Of a DNA stretch of 64,000 bases, positions 18,999-27,735 are shown in pieces; position 1 is the stretch's first letter, and every line of letters starts with the position of its first letter. The DNA lies in assembly GCA_024232965.1 (NCBI GenBank), contig JACKQF010000003.1, forward strand, positions 558,001 through 622,000. The letters run 5' to 3'. The DNA is from Verrucomicrobiaceae bacterium. GTDB taxonomy: Bacteria; Verrucomicrobiota; Verrucomicrobiia; Verrucomicrobiales; Verrucomicrobiaceae. Below the pieces are notes generated by a model. It was not told where the DNA came from, made no database searches, and was given only the letters and a program-made list of their open reading frames with translations. The position numbers and the translations under genes are program-made.

Positions 18999-20855
18999 TT
19001 ACCTCCCCCGCACGATATCTTCATAGGCGACCAGCGAAGGCTCCAGCGCCTTCAGGGCGGTGCCCCAGAAGGCGGGGTCGGTCAAGTCCTCGCCAAGGCT
19101 CCGCTTCACCACCTCTTCACATGTGGCGCTCCCAGTCATCGAGAGAAAGGCCTCGTAGCGAGGCAGAAAGCTCGCGCCCTCCGCTTGGAATCTCGCAAAC
19201 AAAGCCTGACTCAGTAAGTAACCGAACACGTAGGGGAAGTTGTAAAACGACACGCCGGTGATGTAGAAGTGCATCTTGTAGGCCCAGAACATCGGGTCCG
19301 TGCCGTCCGGTAGTAAAGTGTCGCCATACAATTTGCGCTGCGCCTCCGTCATCAGTTCGCTCATCCGCGACACCGGCACCTCGCCCGCTGCACGCTCAGT
19401 GTAGAACGCCTTTTCGAACTCATAACGCATGGGGATGTTGATAAGGTAGGCATGCGCACGCAGCATCTCCTGGTCGAGCAGATGGGCCTTCGTCGCTGGA
19501 GTGATGCCAGAATCACTCATTAGACCATTCAGCAGGATCATCTCGCCGAAATTGGAGGCGGTCTCCGCCAGCGTCATCGGGTAGTTGGCCGCAAACGATC
19601 GGGCGGGGCGGAGCACGCAGGAATGCCAAGCGTGACCGACCTCATGCGCAAGCGTGACCATGTCATGCACGGTCTTGTGGAAGGTCATGTAGACGCGCTC
19701 TTCATGCTTCAGCTGCGACCCGGTGCAGAACGCCCCAGGGCGCTTGCCCGCGCGAGGCTGAGCCTCAATCCATCGTTGGGCCAGCATCTCCCGGAAATAC
19801 GCCCCCAACTTCGGATAGGCGGCGCTGAAGGCGTGATCCACCGTGGCGCATGCCTCATCCCAGGTGAGCTCTTTTTCATCCGGTGGGGATATCTGAGGCG
19901 CTTCAAGATCAAAGTAGTGTAGGGCAGGGGTTCCTTGCAGCTTTGCCGCTGCTCGGATCGCCCGTCGCGGAAGCTCAATGTGCGTCTGGATCGCATCCAG
20001 CATGGCTTCGAGTGAGTCTCGACTCATTGCACCGTCAAACAGTGGCGTATCCAAAAAATGTGGAATGCCACGGCGCCCATATAGGGACAATCGAGTTCCA
20101 GCGATCCCGTTCAGAGCCGCCGAAAGAGTTACTGCGTGATCGTTCCAGGGCTTTTGCCCCGCATGAAAGGCAGCCTCGCGCAGGCGGCGGTCGGGTTCTG
20201 ACATCAGCGCACGCCGCCGTGACATCGGAACCGTCTCCTGATGACCATCGGGAAAGGTCATCTCAAACTCCATCTTGCCCGTCAAGGTATCGTAGAGTCG
20301 CCCCCAAGCATGAAGGCCATCGACGTTCAAATCTGCAGCCAGCGACTCCAGTTCCGCGCTCATCTGCTTTTGCCCCGCCTCACGCATCCGCCGGACTGCG
20401 TGGGTCGCATTTTCCAAAGCAGGATCAGCGACCACAGTTTCAAAGGCATCATCACTCAGTGACGCGAGCGCAGACTGCAGGGTAGCACTCAGCTTCACAC
20501 TCTCCGCATCAAGGGTGGAGATCCAAGCCTCATCTGCCTTAACCGCCTCATCATTCGCATCATCCGCCGTCAGGCATCCGAGATAGGCCGAAAGGTGGCC
20601 GAGTCGGTCAGAGAAGGCCTCCAACTCCACAATGACCGCCACAATTGCCGGACAATCATCTGCAAGCACCTCCGCCTTCGCACGCAGGACCTCGACATCT
20701 CGAACGAGAGCGGCCTTGAAATCCAGGTAGTCAGCAGCACCGAAACCAGAAAACCAAGATTCAAGCGACCAACGATCAGGGGCAGAAGAAGAAGGCATAC
20801 CCTTCCATAGCGAGGTTTCAGAAAGGATCAAATCGCTATCAAAAGTGGGCGACAA
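18999..20855 (-). CDS. M3 family oligoendopeptidase
   Basis: 618 aa zinc metallopeptidase of the thimet/PepF type, cleaving oligopeptides in the cytoplasm. The active-site motif HEVGHAWHS lies near residue 405, preceded by the block TFHKTVHDMVTLA and followed by ETASNFGEM containing the third zinc ligand Glu. Length matches PepF-like enzymes, and no signal peptide is visible. Transcribed divergently from rpoZ across a 310-bp intergenic region. Confidence 0.92.
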   Translation of the reverse strand: MSPTFDSDLILSETSLWKGMPSSSAPDRWSLESWFSGFGAADYLDFKAALVRDVEVLRAKAEVLADDCPAIVAVIVELEAFSDRLGHLSAYLGCLTADDANDEAVKADEAWISTLDAESVKLSATLQSALASLSDDAFETVVADPALENATHAVRRMREAGQKQMSAELESLAADLNVDGLHAWGRLYDTLTGKMEFEMTFPDGHQETVPMSRRRALMSEPDRRLREAAFHAGQKPWNDHAVTLSAALNGIAGTRLSLYGRRGIPHFLDTPLFDGAMSRDSLEAMLDAIQTHIELPRRAIRAAAKLQGTPALHYFDLEAPQISPPDEKELTWDEACATVDHAFSAAYPKLGAYFREMLAQRWIEAQPRAGKRPGAFCTGSQLKHEERVYMTFHKTVHDMVTLAHEVGHAWHSCVLRPARSFAANYPMTLAETASNFGEMILLNGLMSDSGITPATKAHLLDQEMLRAHAYLINIPMRYEFEKAFYTERAAGEVPVSRMSELMTEAQRKLYGDTLLPDGTDPMFWAYKMHFYITGVSFYNFPYVFGYLLSQALFARFQAEGASFLPRYEAFLSMTGSATCEEVVKRSLGEDLTDPAFWGTALKALEPSLVAYEDIVRGR

Positions 20856-21165
20856 TTGAGCGTCTCAGCCCAGACGGAGTGATGGAGGAATCCTAACATC
20901 TGTGGGAAGTCATGGGCTTAAAACCGCATCCTCGGGGTTCTTTGTGGCAATTCGATCGTCCCGAGTGATTCGGCACCGGAATTCTGTGGAACGAACTCCA
21001 GAGGTGTCCGATCACGTCGGTGTTTTTGTGAATATCTCCAGTGTTTCTACTTGCGTGATGATCATAACCCCCTAATTTCAGTCCCTCCCTGAGGCAGGGG
21101 TGGTGACCGCTGGTCATCTGCAATGTCCTCAACTGCATTTGATTAACCCCCCAACTATTCCTGTT
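20856..21165. other. 310-bp divergent intergenic region
   Basis: Between the M3 peptidase (minus) and rpoZ (plus). No supported ORF or RNA. A weak stem CCCTG...CAGGG occurs near 21085-21100. It should contain promoters for both genes, but I see no consensus pair I would defend. Confidence 0.35.
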
Positions 21166-21375
21166 ATGAGAGCTGATTTGGTCGAACAAGCTGCGCTGGT
21201 CATCAATGATCCGCCGACTCTGATCAACATGGTGTCAAAGCGCGTCAAGCAATTCGCCATGGGGCGTCAACCCCTCGTCGAGCGTCGTCCAGGCCTGCGT
21301 GAAGCAGATTGGGCACTCTTGGAGATCATCCAGGGCAAGCTGAAGCGGGCAGACGTTGAAGAAGAAGTTCCCTGA
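21166..21375 (+). CDS. rpoZ: DNA-directed RNA polymerase omega subunit
   Basis: 69 aa. Omega helps fold and recruit the beta-prime subunit. The sequence reads as the family: DPPTLINMVSKRVKQ (residues 15-29), then RPGLREADWALLEI. The N-terminal extension predicted from 21100 is unlike omega, so ATG 21166 is preferred. smpB starts 75 bp downstream on the same strand. Confidence 0.82.
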   Translation: MRADLVEQAALVINDPPTLINMVSKRVKQFAMGRQPLVERRPGLREADWALLEIIQGKLKRADVEEEVP

Positions 21376-21450
21376 ACTTCTGGCGCTTTTCTGACCCGCC
21401 GAGCAGGAAGAATCCCGCCCACCGAATAGGCACGGCCTCCGAAGTGAGCT

Positions 21451-21915
21451 ATGTCAGATGAGATTGCAACCAACCGCAAGGCGTCGCGGGATTTTTTTAT
21501 TGAAGAACGCTTTGAAGCGGGCGTGGAGCTCCGTGGTACGGAGGTGAAATCCATCCGCCAGGGGAAGGTCAACGTCTCGGACGCTTTCGCAAGGGTTGAG
21601 CGTGGCCAGACTTGGCTCTACAATTTGGATATCCAGCCCTACGACAAGGCTAGTCATGTTCAGCACGAAGCCCGGCGAACTCGACGCCTTTTGCTGCATA
21701 AGCGCGAGATCTTGAAGCTCTTCGCTTACTCGAACCAGAAGGGGCTAGCCCTGCCGATTCTGCGAATGTACTGGAAAGGCCAGCATGTGAAGGTCGAGAT
21801 CGGCGTTGGCCGAGGCAAGAACAAGGGCGATCAGCGCCAAGACCTGAAGGAAAAAGTCGAGAAGCGCGAGATGCAACGCGCCATGGCCGGCTTTAACGAG
21901 CGCGGGCGGAAGTAG
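21451..21915 (+). CDS. smpB: SsrA-binding protein SmpB
   Basis: 154 aa tmRNA-binding protein required for trans-translation. Clear family blocks: NRKASRDFFIEERFEAGVEL (8-27), GTEVKSIRQGKVNVSDAF near 30-47, and the basic C-terminal tail with KGDQRQDLKEKVEKREM. The length and the Arg/Lys-rich tail that enters the A site are normal. No tmRNA gene (ssrA) is seen in the window. Probably co-transcribed with rpoZ. Confidence 0.96.
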   Translation: MSDEIATNRKASRDFFIEERFEAGVELRGTEVKSIRQGKVNVSDAFARVERGQTWLYNLDIQPYDKASHVQHEARRTRRLLLHKREILKLFAYSNQKGLALPILRMYWKGQHVKVEIGVGRGKNKGDQRQDLKEKVEKREMQRAMAGFNERGRK

Positions 21916-21937
21916 ATGGCCACTCAGAAACGGGCGC

Positions 21938-21961
21938 AAAAAGAGTGAGACAGACACTCTT
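21938..21961 (-). terminator. Stem-loop with T-run on the minus strand
   Basis: Arms AAGAGTG (21941-21947) and CACTCTT (21955-21961) pair perfectly around a 7-nt loop. Read on the minus strand the stem is followed by a T-run, so it fits an intrinsic terminator for the minus-strand kinase/oxidoreductase operon; it also lies 25 bp after smpB. Confidence 0.6.
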
Positions 21962-22066
21962 GTCTGGCCGCCTTTCATCCCAGAGCCGAAGAAGCGGGCG
22001 CAAAAGACTGGATGGGATTCGATTAGATCCGTGGATTCGCGTCACTGGACTATGCCTGAGACGCTC

Positions 22067-22088
22067 ACGCAGACGGGAGTGTCTGCGT
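22067..22088 (-). terminator. Stem-loop downstream of the Gfo/Idh/MocA gene
   Basis: ACGCAGAC (22067-22074), a 6-nt loop and GTCTGCGT (22081-22088). A perfect 8-bp stem 30 bp past the minus-strand stop at 22119. No T-tract, so a processing or pausing role is equally possible. Confidence 0.4.
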
Positions 22089-22118
22089 CACGAACATCCA
22101 GTCTGAAGACTTTCTAGA

Positions 22119-23141
22119 TTAAAGGGCGACGCGGCTGTTGCTGCGGATTGAGGCCTCTTCGGCCTCGCAAAGTTCCAGGGCGAGCAGGCCGTCCTCTGGG
22201 GTGATGGCACATTGTTTGGCACCGCCCTGTACGCAGGCGATGAAGTGGCTGAGTTGGCCGATGTAGCCGTCGGGTCCAGTGCACTCGAGTTGGGCTTCTT
22301 TACCCTCGGTAAAGAGGCGCAGGGGGCGCTCGGTGCGGGTGCCATCGTAGTCTGCGGTGGCGTTTTCGAAATTAACCCGGTAAGCCATTTTAAAGCCGAA
22401 CCCGGCGCTCATGGACCAACCGCCTTCGGCGTGAACCATGGCCCCACAAGCGACTTCATAGCGGCTCACGACGTGATCGATCCCGCCGCTGACCTTGGTG
22501 TAACCGACGGAACTCACGGCCTGGGGGCTACCAAAAAGATGCAGCACAAAATCCACGTCGTGGATGTGGAGATCCAAGAGTGCACCGCCCGATTTTTCCC
22601 CGTCCAGAAAGACGCTTCGCCCCCACCCTGGAGCCTCTGCGACTCGGGTGAAGTGCGCGGACAGGACGCGGCCATAGCGGGCATCTTCCACTGCCTTTTT
22701 GAGCCATTGCCATTCGGGCCAAAAACGCAGGCACATCGCCGGCATCAGTAGGCGATCTGCGGCGCGGGCGGCATCGATCATGCGTCGTGCCTCAGCAGAC
22801 GTTCGGGCCATGGGTTTCTCGCAGATCACATGCTTGCCTGCCTCCAGCGCGGCAATGGTCTGCTGGGCGTGAACGTGGGTGGGTGTGCAGAGATCGACGA
22901 CGGAGACAGTGTCTCCGGCTAGCATCTCGTCAAGTGTGTGGAAAGCCTGGACGGCGCTCATGTCCACCTTCAGTGGCGTTTGATCGCCGACGTTGCCGGC
23001 GACATCGGTGAAGTCGCCATCCAGATGGCGGCCACTGGGATTGCCCAGCGCCGCGACATGTGCCCCCGACACTTGTGCCCAGGCTTTGAGGTGCGTGGCA
23101 CCCATGAATCCTAGACCGAAGACGCCGACGGGAGTGCTCAT
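22119..23141 (-). CDS. Gfo/Idh/MocA family oxidoreductase
   Basis: 340 aa, normal for the family. N-terminal NAD(P)-binding Rossmann motif GVFGLGFMGATHLKAW (7-22), the conserved EKPMA lysine block near 107, and the Gfo/Idh/MocA C-terminal domain with LLDLHIHDVDFVLHLFG near 185, whose HDVD motif supplies catalytic or substrate residues. It probably oxidises or reduces a sugar or inositol-type polyol. It is 9 bp downstream of a PfkB-type kinase gene, so the two probably act in one sugar pathway. Confidence 0.88.
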   Translation of the reverse strand: MSTPVGVFGLGFMGATHLKAWAQVSGAHVAALGNPSGRHLDGDFTDVAGNVGDQTPLKVDMSAVQAFHTLDEMLAGDTVSVVDLCTPTHVHAQQTIAALEAGKHVICEKPMARTSAEARRMIDAARAADRLLMPAMCLRFWPEWQWLKKAVEDARYGRVLSAHFTRVAEAPGWGRSVFLDGEKSGGALLDLHIHDVDFVLHLFGSPQAVSSVGYTKVSGGIDHVVSRYEVACGAMVHAEGGWSMSAGFGFKMAYRVNFENATADYDGTRTERPLRLFTEGKEAQLECTGPDGYIGQLSHFIACVQGGAKQCAITPEDGLLALELCEAEEASIRSNSRVAL

Positions 23142-23150
23142 CGTTTGGAA

Positions 23151-24068
23151 TTAGGCGGCGAAGGAGGTGAAGCTGCGGAGGGCCGCGATGCGGGCGGCCA
23201 CGTCTGCGGCGGTCACATCCTGCAGCTTGTGGGTGCTGAATGCCTCGCAGGTGTAGCTGGCGACGACGCTACCGTGCACGACAGCGGTCTTCAGATCTTC
23301 AAAGGTCGGGGAGGACTTGCCGTTAGCTGCCAACCAACCGGCTAGGCCGCCGAGGAAGGAGTCACCAGCGCCAGTCGGATCGAAAACGGAGTCGAGCGGG
23401 TAGGCGGAACAGGAGAAGAAGTCGCCGTTTTCGCCGAACAAGTAGCTACCGTGTTCACCGCGTTTCACCACGACAAAGCGCGGGCCTTTGGCCTGGAGGC
23501 GGCGGCCCGCGTCAACGAGGTTGGTCGTGCCAGCGAACTCTTTGGCCTCGCCATCATTGATGACGAGGAGGTCGATCTTTTTCAGGACGTCGTGGAGGCG
23601 TTCGTTGGCGATTTCGATCCAAAGATCCATCGTGTCTGCAGCGATGAATTTGGCACCCGCGCACTGCTCCAGCGTTTGCATCTGGTTGTCAGGGCTCATG
23701 TTAGCGAGCACGGCTACGGTGGCTGCGCGGGCTGCGTCGGGGAGATTTGGTTGCCAATGTTCGAGGACGTTCACTGCCACCTTGTGGGTGGTGCGGGTGT
23801 TCATGTCATCAAAGTACTCGCCGCTCCAGGTGAAAGATTCGCCAGCGTTGCGCTCGACTCCATCGAGTTCGACGCCGTGGCTGGAGAGCATCTCCAGGTG
23901 GGCAGGCGGGAAGTCATGGCCTACGACGCCGACGAGATGGACTGGCTTGCAGAAAATGCTGGCCGCTAGCGATGCGTAGGAGGCGGAACCGCCGAGCAGA
24001 TTTTCCTGCATGGCTTGCGGGGTTTTAACATGATCGAGGGCGACGGTTCCGGCGATGACAACAGACAT
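23151..24068 (-). CDS. PfkB family carbohydrate kinase
   Basis: 305 aa ribokinase-like kinase. The glycine-rich substrate motif GGSASYASLAAS lies near residue 26, and the catalytic anion-hole motif DPTGAGDSFLGG near 248 with the catalytic Asp. It phosphorylates a sugar or nucleoside; the exact substrate is not readable. First gene of a two-gene operon with the oxidoreductase. Upstream is a 99-bp gap before the lipoprotein gene, also on the minus strand. Confidence 0.87.
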   Translation of the reverse strand: MSVVIAGTVALDHVKTPQAMQENLLGGSASYASLAASIFCKPVHLVGVVGHDFPPAHLEMLSSHGVELDGVERNAGESFTWSGEYFDDMNTRTTHKVAVNVLEHWQPNLPDAARAATVAVLANMSPDNQMQTLEQCAGAKFIAADTMDLWIEIANERLHDVLKKIDLLVINDGEAKEFAGTTNLVDAGRRLQAKGPRFVVVKRGEHGSYLFGENGDFFSCSAYPLDSVFDPTGAGDSFLGGLAGWLAANGKSSPTFEDLKTAVVHGSVVASYTCEAFSTHKLQDVTAADVAARIAALRSFTSFAA

Positions 24069-24167
24069 GGAGATAAGTAGGAGGGTAGGGGATCAGCGCC
24101 CACGCTGAAGGTCGGCCCCAGCGCGGCGGCCCGGACTATTCCCCAGGGGGCGGCCGTGTCAACCCAG

Positions 24168-25013
24168 TCAGCGATACTGATAGGGCAGGGGCACGGGGAC
24201 GGTCTGGCGTTGGGGGAATTCCCGCCCTGTGCGGCGATCCGCGGTGCGGCGGATGTCAAAGAGGTCTTCGGCAGCGTGATGGAAGACGGCAAAGACCATC
24301 GTTCCAGGACGGCTCTCGTCGCTAAAATCATGGCCACCTAAGGTATCCAGCGGCGTGGCGAAGGTCAGTGGCACATCGGTGCCGTCGGCGCGGCGAAATT
24401 TCCTCACCTCGACCGTGGCGCGCGGATCGATCATGATACCGGGATTCGTCCAGCCACCTGGGGCGACGCTTCCCAGATCGATGCCGTCAATAGCCACGAC
24501 GACCTCGATCCGGACATCAGTCTCGTTCCGCAGGCGGAGACGGAAGCCACTCCCTGCGGCGGCCTCGACGAAGACGCGGCCACCCGATTCATGGCAGCGA
24601 AGTCGTCTGCCGCGTTCGTTTTCGAATGATAGGGACAAGGAACCATTACCGAGCCTGCGCCAACCCTTGTAGCTGAGAAAGACATCTTCTTGGTCCTTCA
24701 ACATCTGCTGCACTGAGGCGGTATCATGGTGCAGACCGCGCACGACCACGGCGGGCGTGTCTGGTGAATGGCGCTGCCAGTGCTGGCCGGCGGAGGACTG
24801 ACCCGTGTGCGGGGCTAGCGATCCGGTCGATGAACTGGCGCGAGCTGCGGAGGCTGCGATGTGTGAGCCTGTCGAGGCCACGATGAGCCCAGAGCCTGAA
24901 CTGTGAAATGTGCCACATGCCGAGAGGCCCGCTGCTGCGCCCATTGCAGCGATCCGCCGCATCCATTGCCGTTTAGTTTTCGAAGCCTCTTGCCCGGGTT
25001 GTGCCATCGCCAT
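24168..25013 (-). CDS. Putative lipoprotein of unknown function
   Basis: 281 aa. ATG 25013 gives a basic N terminus (KTKRQWMRR), a short hydrophobic run and the lipobox LSAC with Cys33, so it is probably lipid-anchored. A Ser/Ala/Gly-rich linker (35-75) follows. The globular part (~85-281) looks all-beta, with repeated charged strands such as SGFRLRLRNETDVRIEVVVAIDG. I recognise no family. It starts 11 bp after the regulator gene on the same strand, so it is probably controlled together with it. A longer start at 25094 would overlap the regulator and is less likely. Confidence 0.65.
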   Translation of the reverse strand: MAMAQPGQEASKTKRQWMRRIAAMGAAAGLSACGTFHSSGSGLIVASTGSHIAASAARASSSTGSLAPHTGQSSAGQHWQRHSPDTPAVVVRGLHHDTASVQQMLKDQEDVFLSYKGWRRLGNGSLSLSFENERGRRLRCHESGGRVFVEAAAGSGFRLRLRNETDVRIEVVVAIDGIDLGSVAPGGWTNPGIMIDPRATVEVRKFRRADGTDVPLTFATPLDTLGGHDFSDESRPGTMVFAVFHHAAEDLFDIRRTADRRTGREFPQRQTVPVPLPYQYR

Positions 25014-25024
25014 GTCGTATCGTG

Positions 25025-25663
25025 TTATCCTTGAATTCGGTAGATAACACGCTTCAGGCCTGAGGATTCTTCCACGGATCTCTCCAGCTGGCACTGCAGC
25101 AGTTTCTCCAGGAGGTCGTGCTCCAGCGTCTCGACGATGGGGAATGCGGCAGCGACTTTGGCCATGGGGCAGTGGAATTGAATCATGTAGGCCTGCCCGT
25201 CTTCGCCCGTGGCGAGGGTGCTGAGGCAGCCATCTGAGGTGCGCAGTTTTGCCAATACGACGAGGCGCTCTTGGGGTGTCTCTCCCCTCATTTTGGCGGC
25301 GTAGCGCTCCGTGCGTTTCTGAAAATAGGTGTAGAGGAGTTTCTGCGGTCCAGTCTCGCCAAAGGCCCGCTCAGCCACTTTTAGCAGATCAACAGCCAGT
25401 TCTTCGCCTGCGTGTGGGAAGAGTTCATCGAGGCGCGTTGTCACACGGTAGATGCGCTCTGGGCGTCCCATCGGTTTGGGGCGGCGCGTGGTCTCGAGGT
25501 AACCCTTTTTGGCCAATTCGGCGCAGTGCTGCTTCACGCCCATGTAGCTCATGCCCATTTCGCGACTGAGCTCGTTCACGGACATGCCCGCAGATCGCTT
25601 GAGGTGAAGAACCAAATCGATCACTGGCGTGTGAAAGATGTCCTTTAAAACAGTTAGCAGCAT
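25025..25663 (-). CDS. ArsR/SufR-like winged-helix transcriptional regulator
   Basis: 212 aa. N-terminal winged HTH: LKRSAGMSVNELSREMGMSYMGVKQH is split over residues ~22-47, followed by the wing with MGRPERIYRVT (~65-75). The C-terminal half resembles SufR/DeoR-type regulators, with Cys in DGCLSTLA, FHCPMAKV and LLQCQLER, though the spacing is not the full SufR iron-sulfur set. Divergent from a metal-efflux operon with a perfect palindrome (25750-25764) between them, so it may repress that operon in response to metal or redox state. Ligand unknown. Confidence 0.75.
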   Translation of the reverse strand: MLLTVLKDIFHTPVIDLVLHLKRSAGMSVNELSREMGMSYMGVKQHCAELAKKGYLETTRRPKPMGRPERIYRVTTRLDELFPHAGEELAVDLLKVAERAFGETGPQKLLYTYFQKRTERYAAKMRGETPQERLVVLAKLRTSDGCLSTLATGEDGQAYMIQFHCPMAKVAAAFPIVETLEHDLLEKLLQCQLERSVEESSGLKRVIYRIQG

Positions 25664-25749
25664 CTCCGTCCCTCCCGCATTGGGTCAGGCTAACACGGCC
25701 ACCGCTGGATGCAACCCGGTCCATCGCTAAAGAGACGCTTTGTGCTAGG

Positions 25750-25764
25750 GTGAAAAATTTTCAC
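25750..25764. promoter_or_regulatory. Perfect palindrome, candidate operator
   Basis: GTGAAAA-A-TTTTCAC, 7-bp arms around one base, in the 140-bp gap between the divergent regulator and the efflux operon. Length, symmetry and position fit a dimeric winged-helix repressor site. Assignment to this regulator is inferred. Confidence 0.55.
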
Positions 25765-25803
25765 GTAAGAACTGCCGGACAATCTAAGTTTGGTTAATCG
25801 CAA

Positions 25804-26325
25804 ATGACGCGCACTTATCGACAGATCCTCGCCGCATGGGTCCTCCTGGCTTACAGCCTGGGCGGGACCTCATTGGGTTCTGGGCTGTTCGCGGTATTGG
25901 CGTCGTGGAATGGAGCGCACCAAGTCAATGTGCGCACGTTAGAATCAGGCGGCGTCGAGGTCGTATTGCATCACCAGAAGGGGAACTACACACCGCTGGT
26001 GGAGGATCACCGGGGCATGTTCGCACAGGTGCTTGCTTCGCTTTGCTCTGCGGACAACCTGGGGGATCACGTTTTATCCCAGCAGCTCACCAAAGCCTGT
26101 TCGACCCCTCAGCGCGGGCTCCATGAGATTGGCGAGAATGCCAAGCAGCGGGTGCCGTTGATGACATTGTCGGCGGTGACGACTCTGATTTTTCCCTGGT
26201 GTGTTCCGCAGCGTGCGGAGCGTGATTCAGAGATGGAAATGATGCCACCGTGCCCCGTCCATGATGGCGGGAGCCGGTCAGGATGGCCTCACGCGACCGA
26301 GCGTGTCGCCGCGCTATTGATTTGA
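25804..26325 (+). CDS. Small exported protein of unknown function, first gene of the efflux operon
   Basis: 173 aa. An N-terminal hydrophobic segment (~8-34) is a signal peptide or anchor. The mature part has several His residues (VVLHHQKGNY, VEDHRGMF) and a second hydrophobic stretch (~118-135) followed by a Met/Cys/His-bearing tail (MEMMPPCPVHDGG). Small His/Met-containing exported proteins often head Czc/Cus-type operons and may bind metal or tune efflux. That role is inferred from position, and I recognise no family. The next gene starts 168 bp downstream. Confidence 0.6.
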   Translation: MTRTYRQILAAWVLLAYSLGGTSLGSGLFAVLASWNGAHQVNVRTLESGGVEVVLHHQKGNYTPLVEDHRGMFAQVLASLCSADNLGDHVLSQQLTKACSTPQRGLHEIGENAKQRVPLMTLSAVTTLIFPWCVPQRAERDSEMEMMPPCPVHDGGSRSGWPHATERVAALLI

Positions 26326-26493
26326 GGCGGAACGCCTCTCGCTCCGCAATACGCGCTCGGTGATCCCTGCCTCGATGGCATGATGGACCTGTTGGTGACG
26401 TGTCGCGGAGCAAGGTCACCTTTTTTGTGCCCAGCGGTTTTGCTGGGACGCGTCACATCTTTTTTGCATTCAAAACTCCTCATTTATTCAATC

Positions 26494-27735
26494 ATGAAAC
26501 CCCTTTGTTCTCTCCTTTTTTTTGGCGTCCTCGGCTCTTGCCCGATCGTTCACGCCGTCACTCCATCAGCCCTCGGCGATGAAGCCGTGGCCGCGAATCC
26601 TGAAATCAATTTTTACGCGGCAGAGATAGCCGCAGCCCGGGCTGGTCGGAAGACGGCCGGGCAAATCGCCAATCCGAACCTGAGTGTCGAGGCTGGCCGC
26701 ATGACAACCGGTGAGTCAGGTGACGGTCCCGTTTGGCGTGCACAGATATCACAGACCTTTGATTTTCCGGCGCGCGTGGCACTGCGCAAGGCTGTGGCTG
26801 ATCGCGATATCGCCCTGGCAGATCTGGGGTTGGTTCAGTTCAAGTCACTCCTACGCAATGAAGTCAGGGCACGCGCGGGGGAATTGATATTGCTCCGCAA
26901 AAAAATGGAAGCGGTGAAGAGCGTGCGGAGTCGGTTGGCCGACGTCGTCGGAGTGCTGGTTCAACGTGATACGGGCAACGTCAGCGCGAAGCTGGAGCGT
27001 CGCATTTTGGAATCGAGTGTGCTGACCATGGATCGTGAGATCTCGAACGCGCTGACGGATGCGGAGGCGATGCGAGTCGATTTGAATGCTCTCTGCGGCC
27101 GTGCGCCATCTGCACTGCTGGACATTGAGGATGATGCGGTCGCGTTCCCATCGATTCCCAGTCTGGAGACCCTGAAGTCACAGGCGGCGGAGACGAATTT
27201 CGATCTCCAGCAAAAGCGGGTGGAACTGGCACGCCAAGGATTGAAGATCGATCTGTCAAAGGCAGATCGCTGGGGGAGTGTGAGTTTTGGTCCCTATTTG
27301 GGCGGTCAAAAGGCAGGGGACTCGGAGAAGGAGGTCGGGATTGTTTTTTCGATCCCCCTGCCACTTTGGGATAAGAACAAGGGTGCCATCGATGAGGCTG
27401 CTGCTCGCGCTGAGCAGGGGCAGGCGCTACTCAATGCGACTTTGCGTGATCTTGAGCGTGATCTCACGAAGGCTCGGGATGCGTATGCTCGGGAATTGGA
27501 CACGCTGGACCTCTGGAAGAACGATCCCGAGGCGGCCTTTAAAGAAGCCGCTGAAGAGGCGGATCGTCACTACCGTCTGGGGGCAGTACCCGTGACCACC
27601 TACGTGGAAATGCAGCGCCAATACCTGGCTGCAATCGATGCCCTGGTCGAGACCCGCCAGCATGCCTGGGAGCACTTGATGGTGCTTGAGCGTCTGCTGG
27701 GTGGCAAGCTTGGCGCGAAGGGAGGTGCGAAATGA
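26494..27735 (+). CDS. TolC family outer-membrane efflux protein (CzcC/CusC-like)
   Basis: 413 aa. Signal peptide MKPLCSLLFFGVLGSCPIVHA. The body is long and helical, with the two-repeat layout of TolC proteins: NPEINFYAAEIAAARAGRK and NPNLSVEAGR in the first half, and TNFDLQQKRVELARQG, GIVFSIPLPLWDKNKG in the second. The latter is a strong outer-membrane factor signature of CzcC/CusC. It forms the outer-membrane channel of a tripartite metal pump. ATG 26494 is preferred over 26380 because of the signal peptide. The stop overlaps the start of the RND gene (ATGA). Confidence 0.85.
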   Translation: MKPLCSLLFFGVLGSCPIVHAVTPSALGDEAVAANPEINFYAAEIAAARAGRKTAGQIANPNLSVEAGRMTTGESGDGPVWRAQISQTFDFPARVALRKAVADRDIALADLGLVQFKSLLRNEVRARAGELILLRKKMEAVKSVRSRLADVVGVLVQRDTGNVSAKLERRILESSVLTMDREISNALTDAEAMRVDLNALCGRAPSALLDIEDDAVAFPSIPSLETLKSQAAETNFDLQQKRVELARQGLKIDLSKADRWGSVSFGPYLGGQKAGDSEKEVGIVFSIPLPLWDKNKGAIDEAAARAEQGQALLNATLRDLERDLTKARDAYARELDTLDLWKNDPEAAFKEAAEEADRHYRLGAVPVTTYVEMQRQYLAAIDALVETRQHAWEHLMVLERLLGGKLGAKGGAK

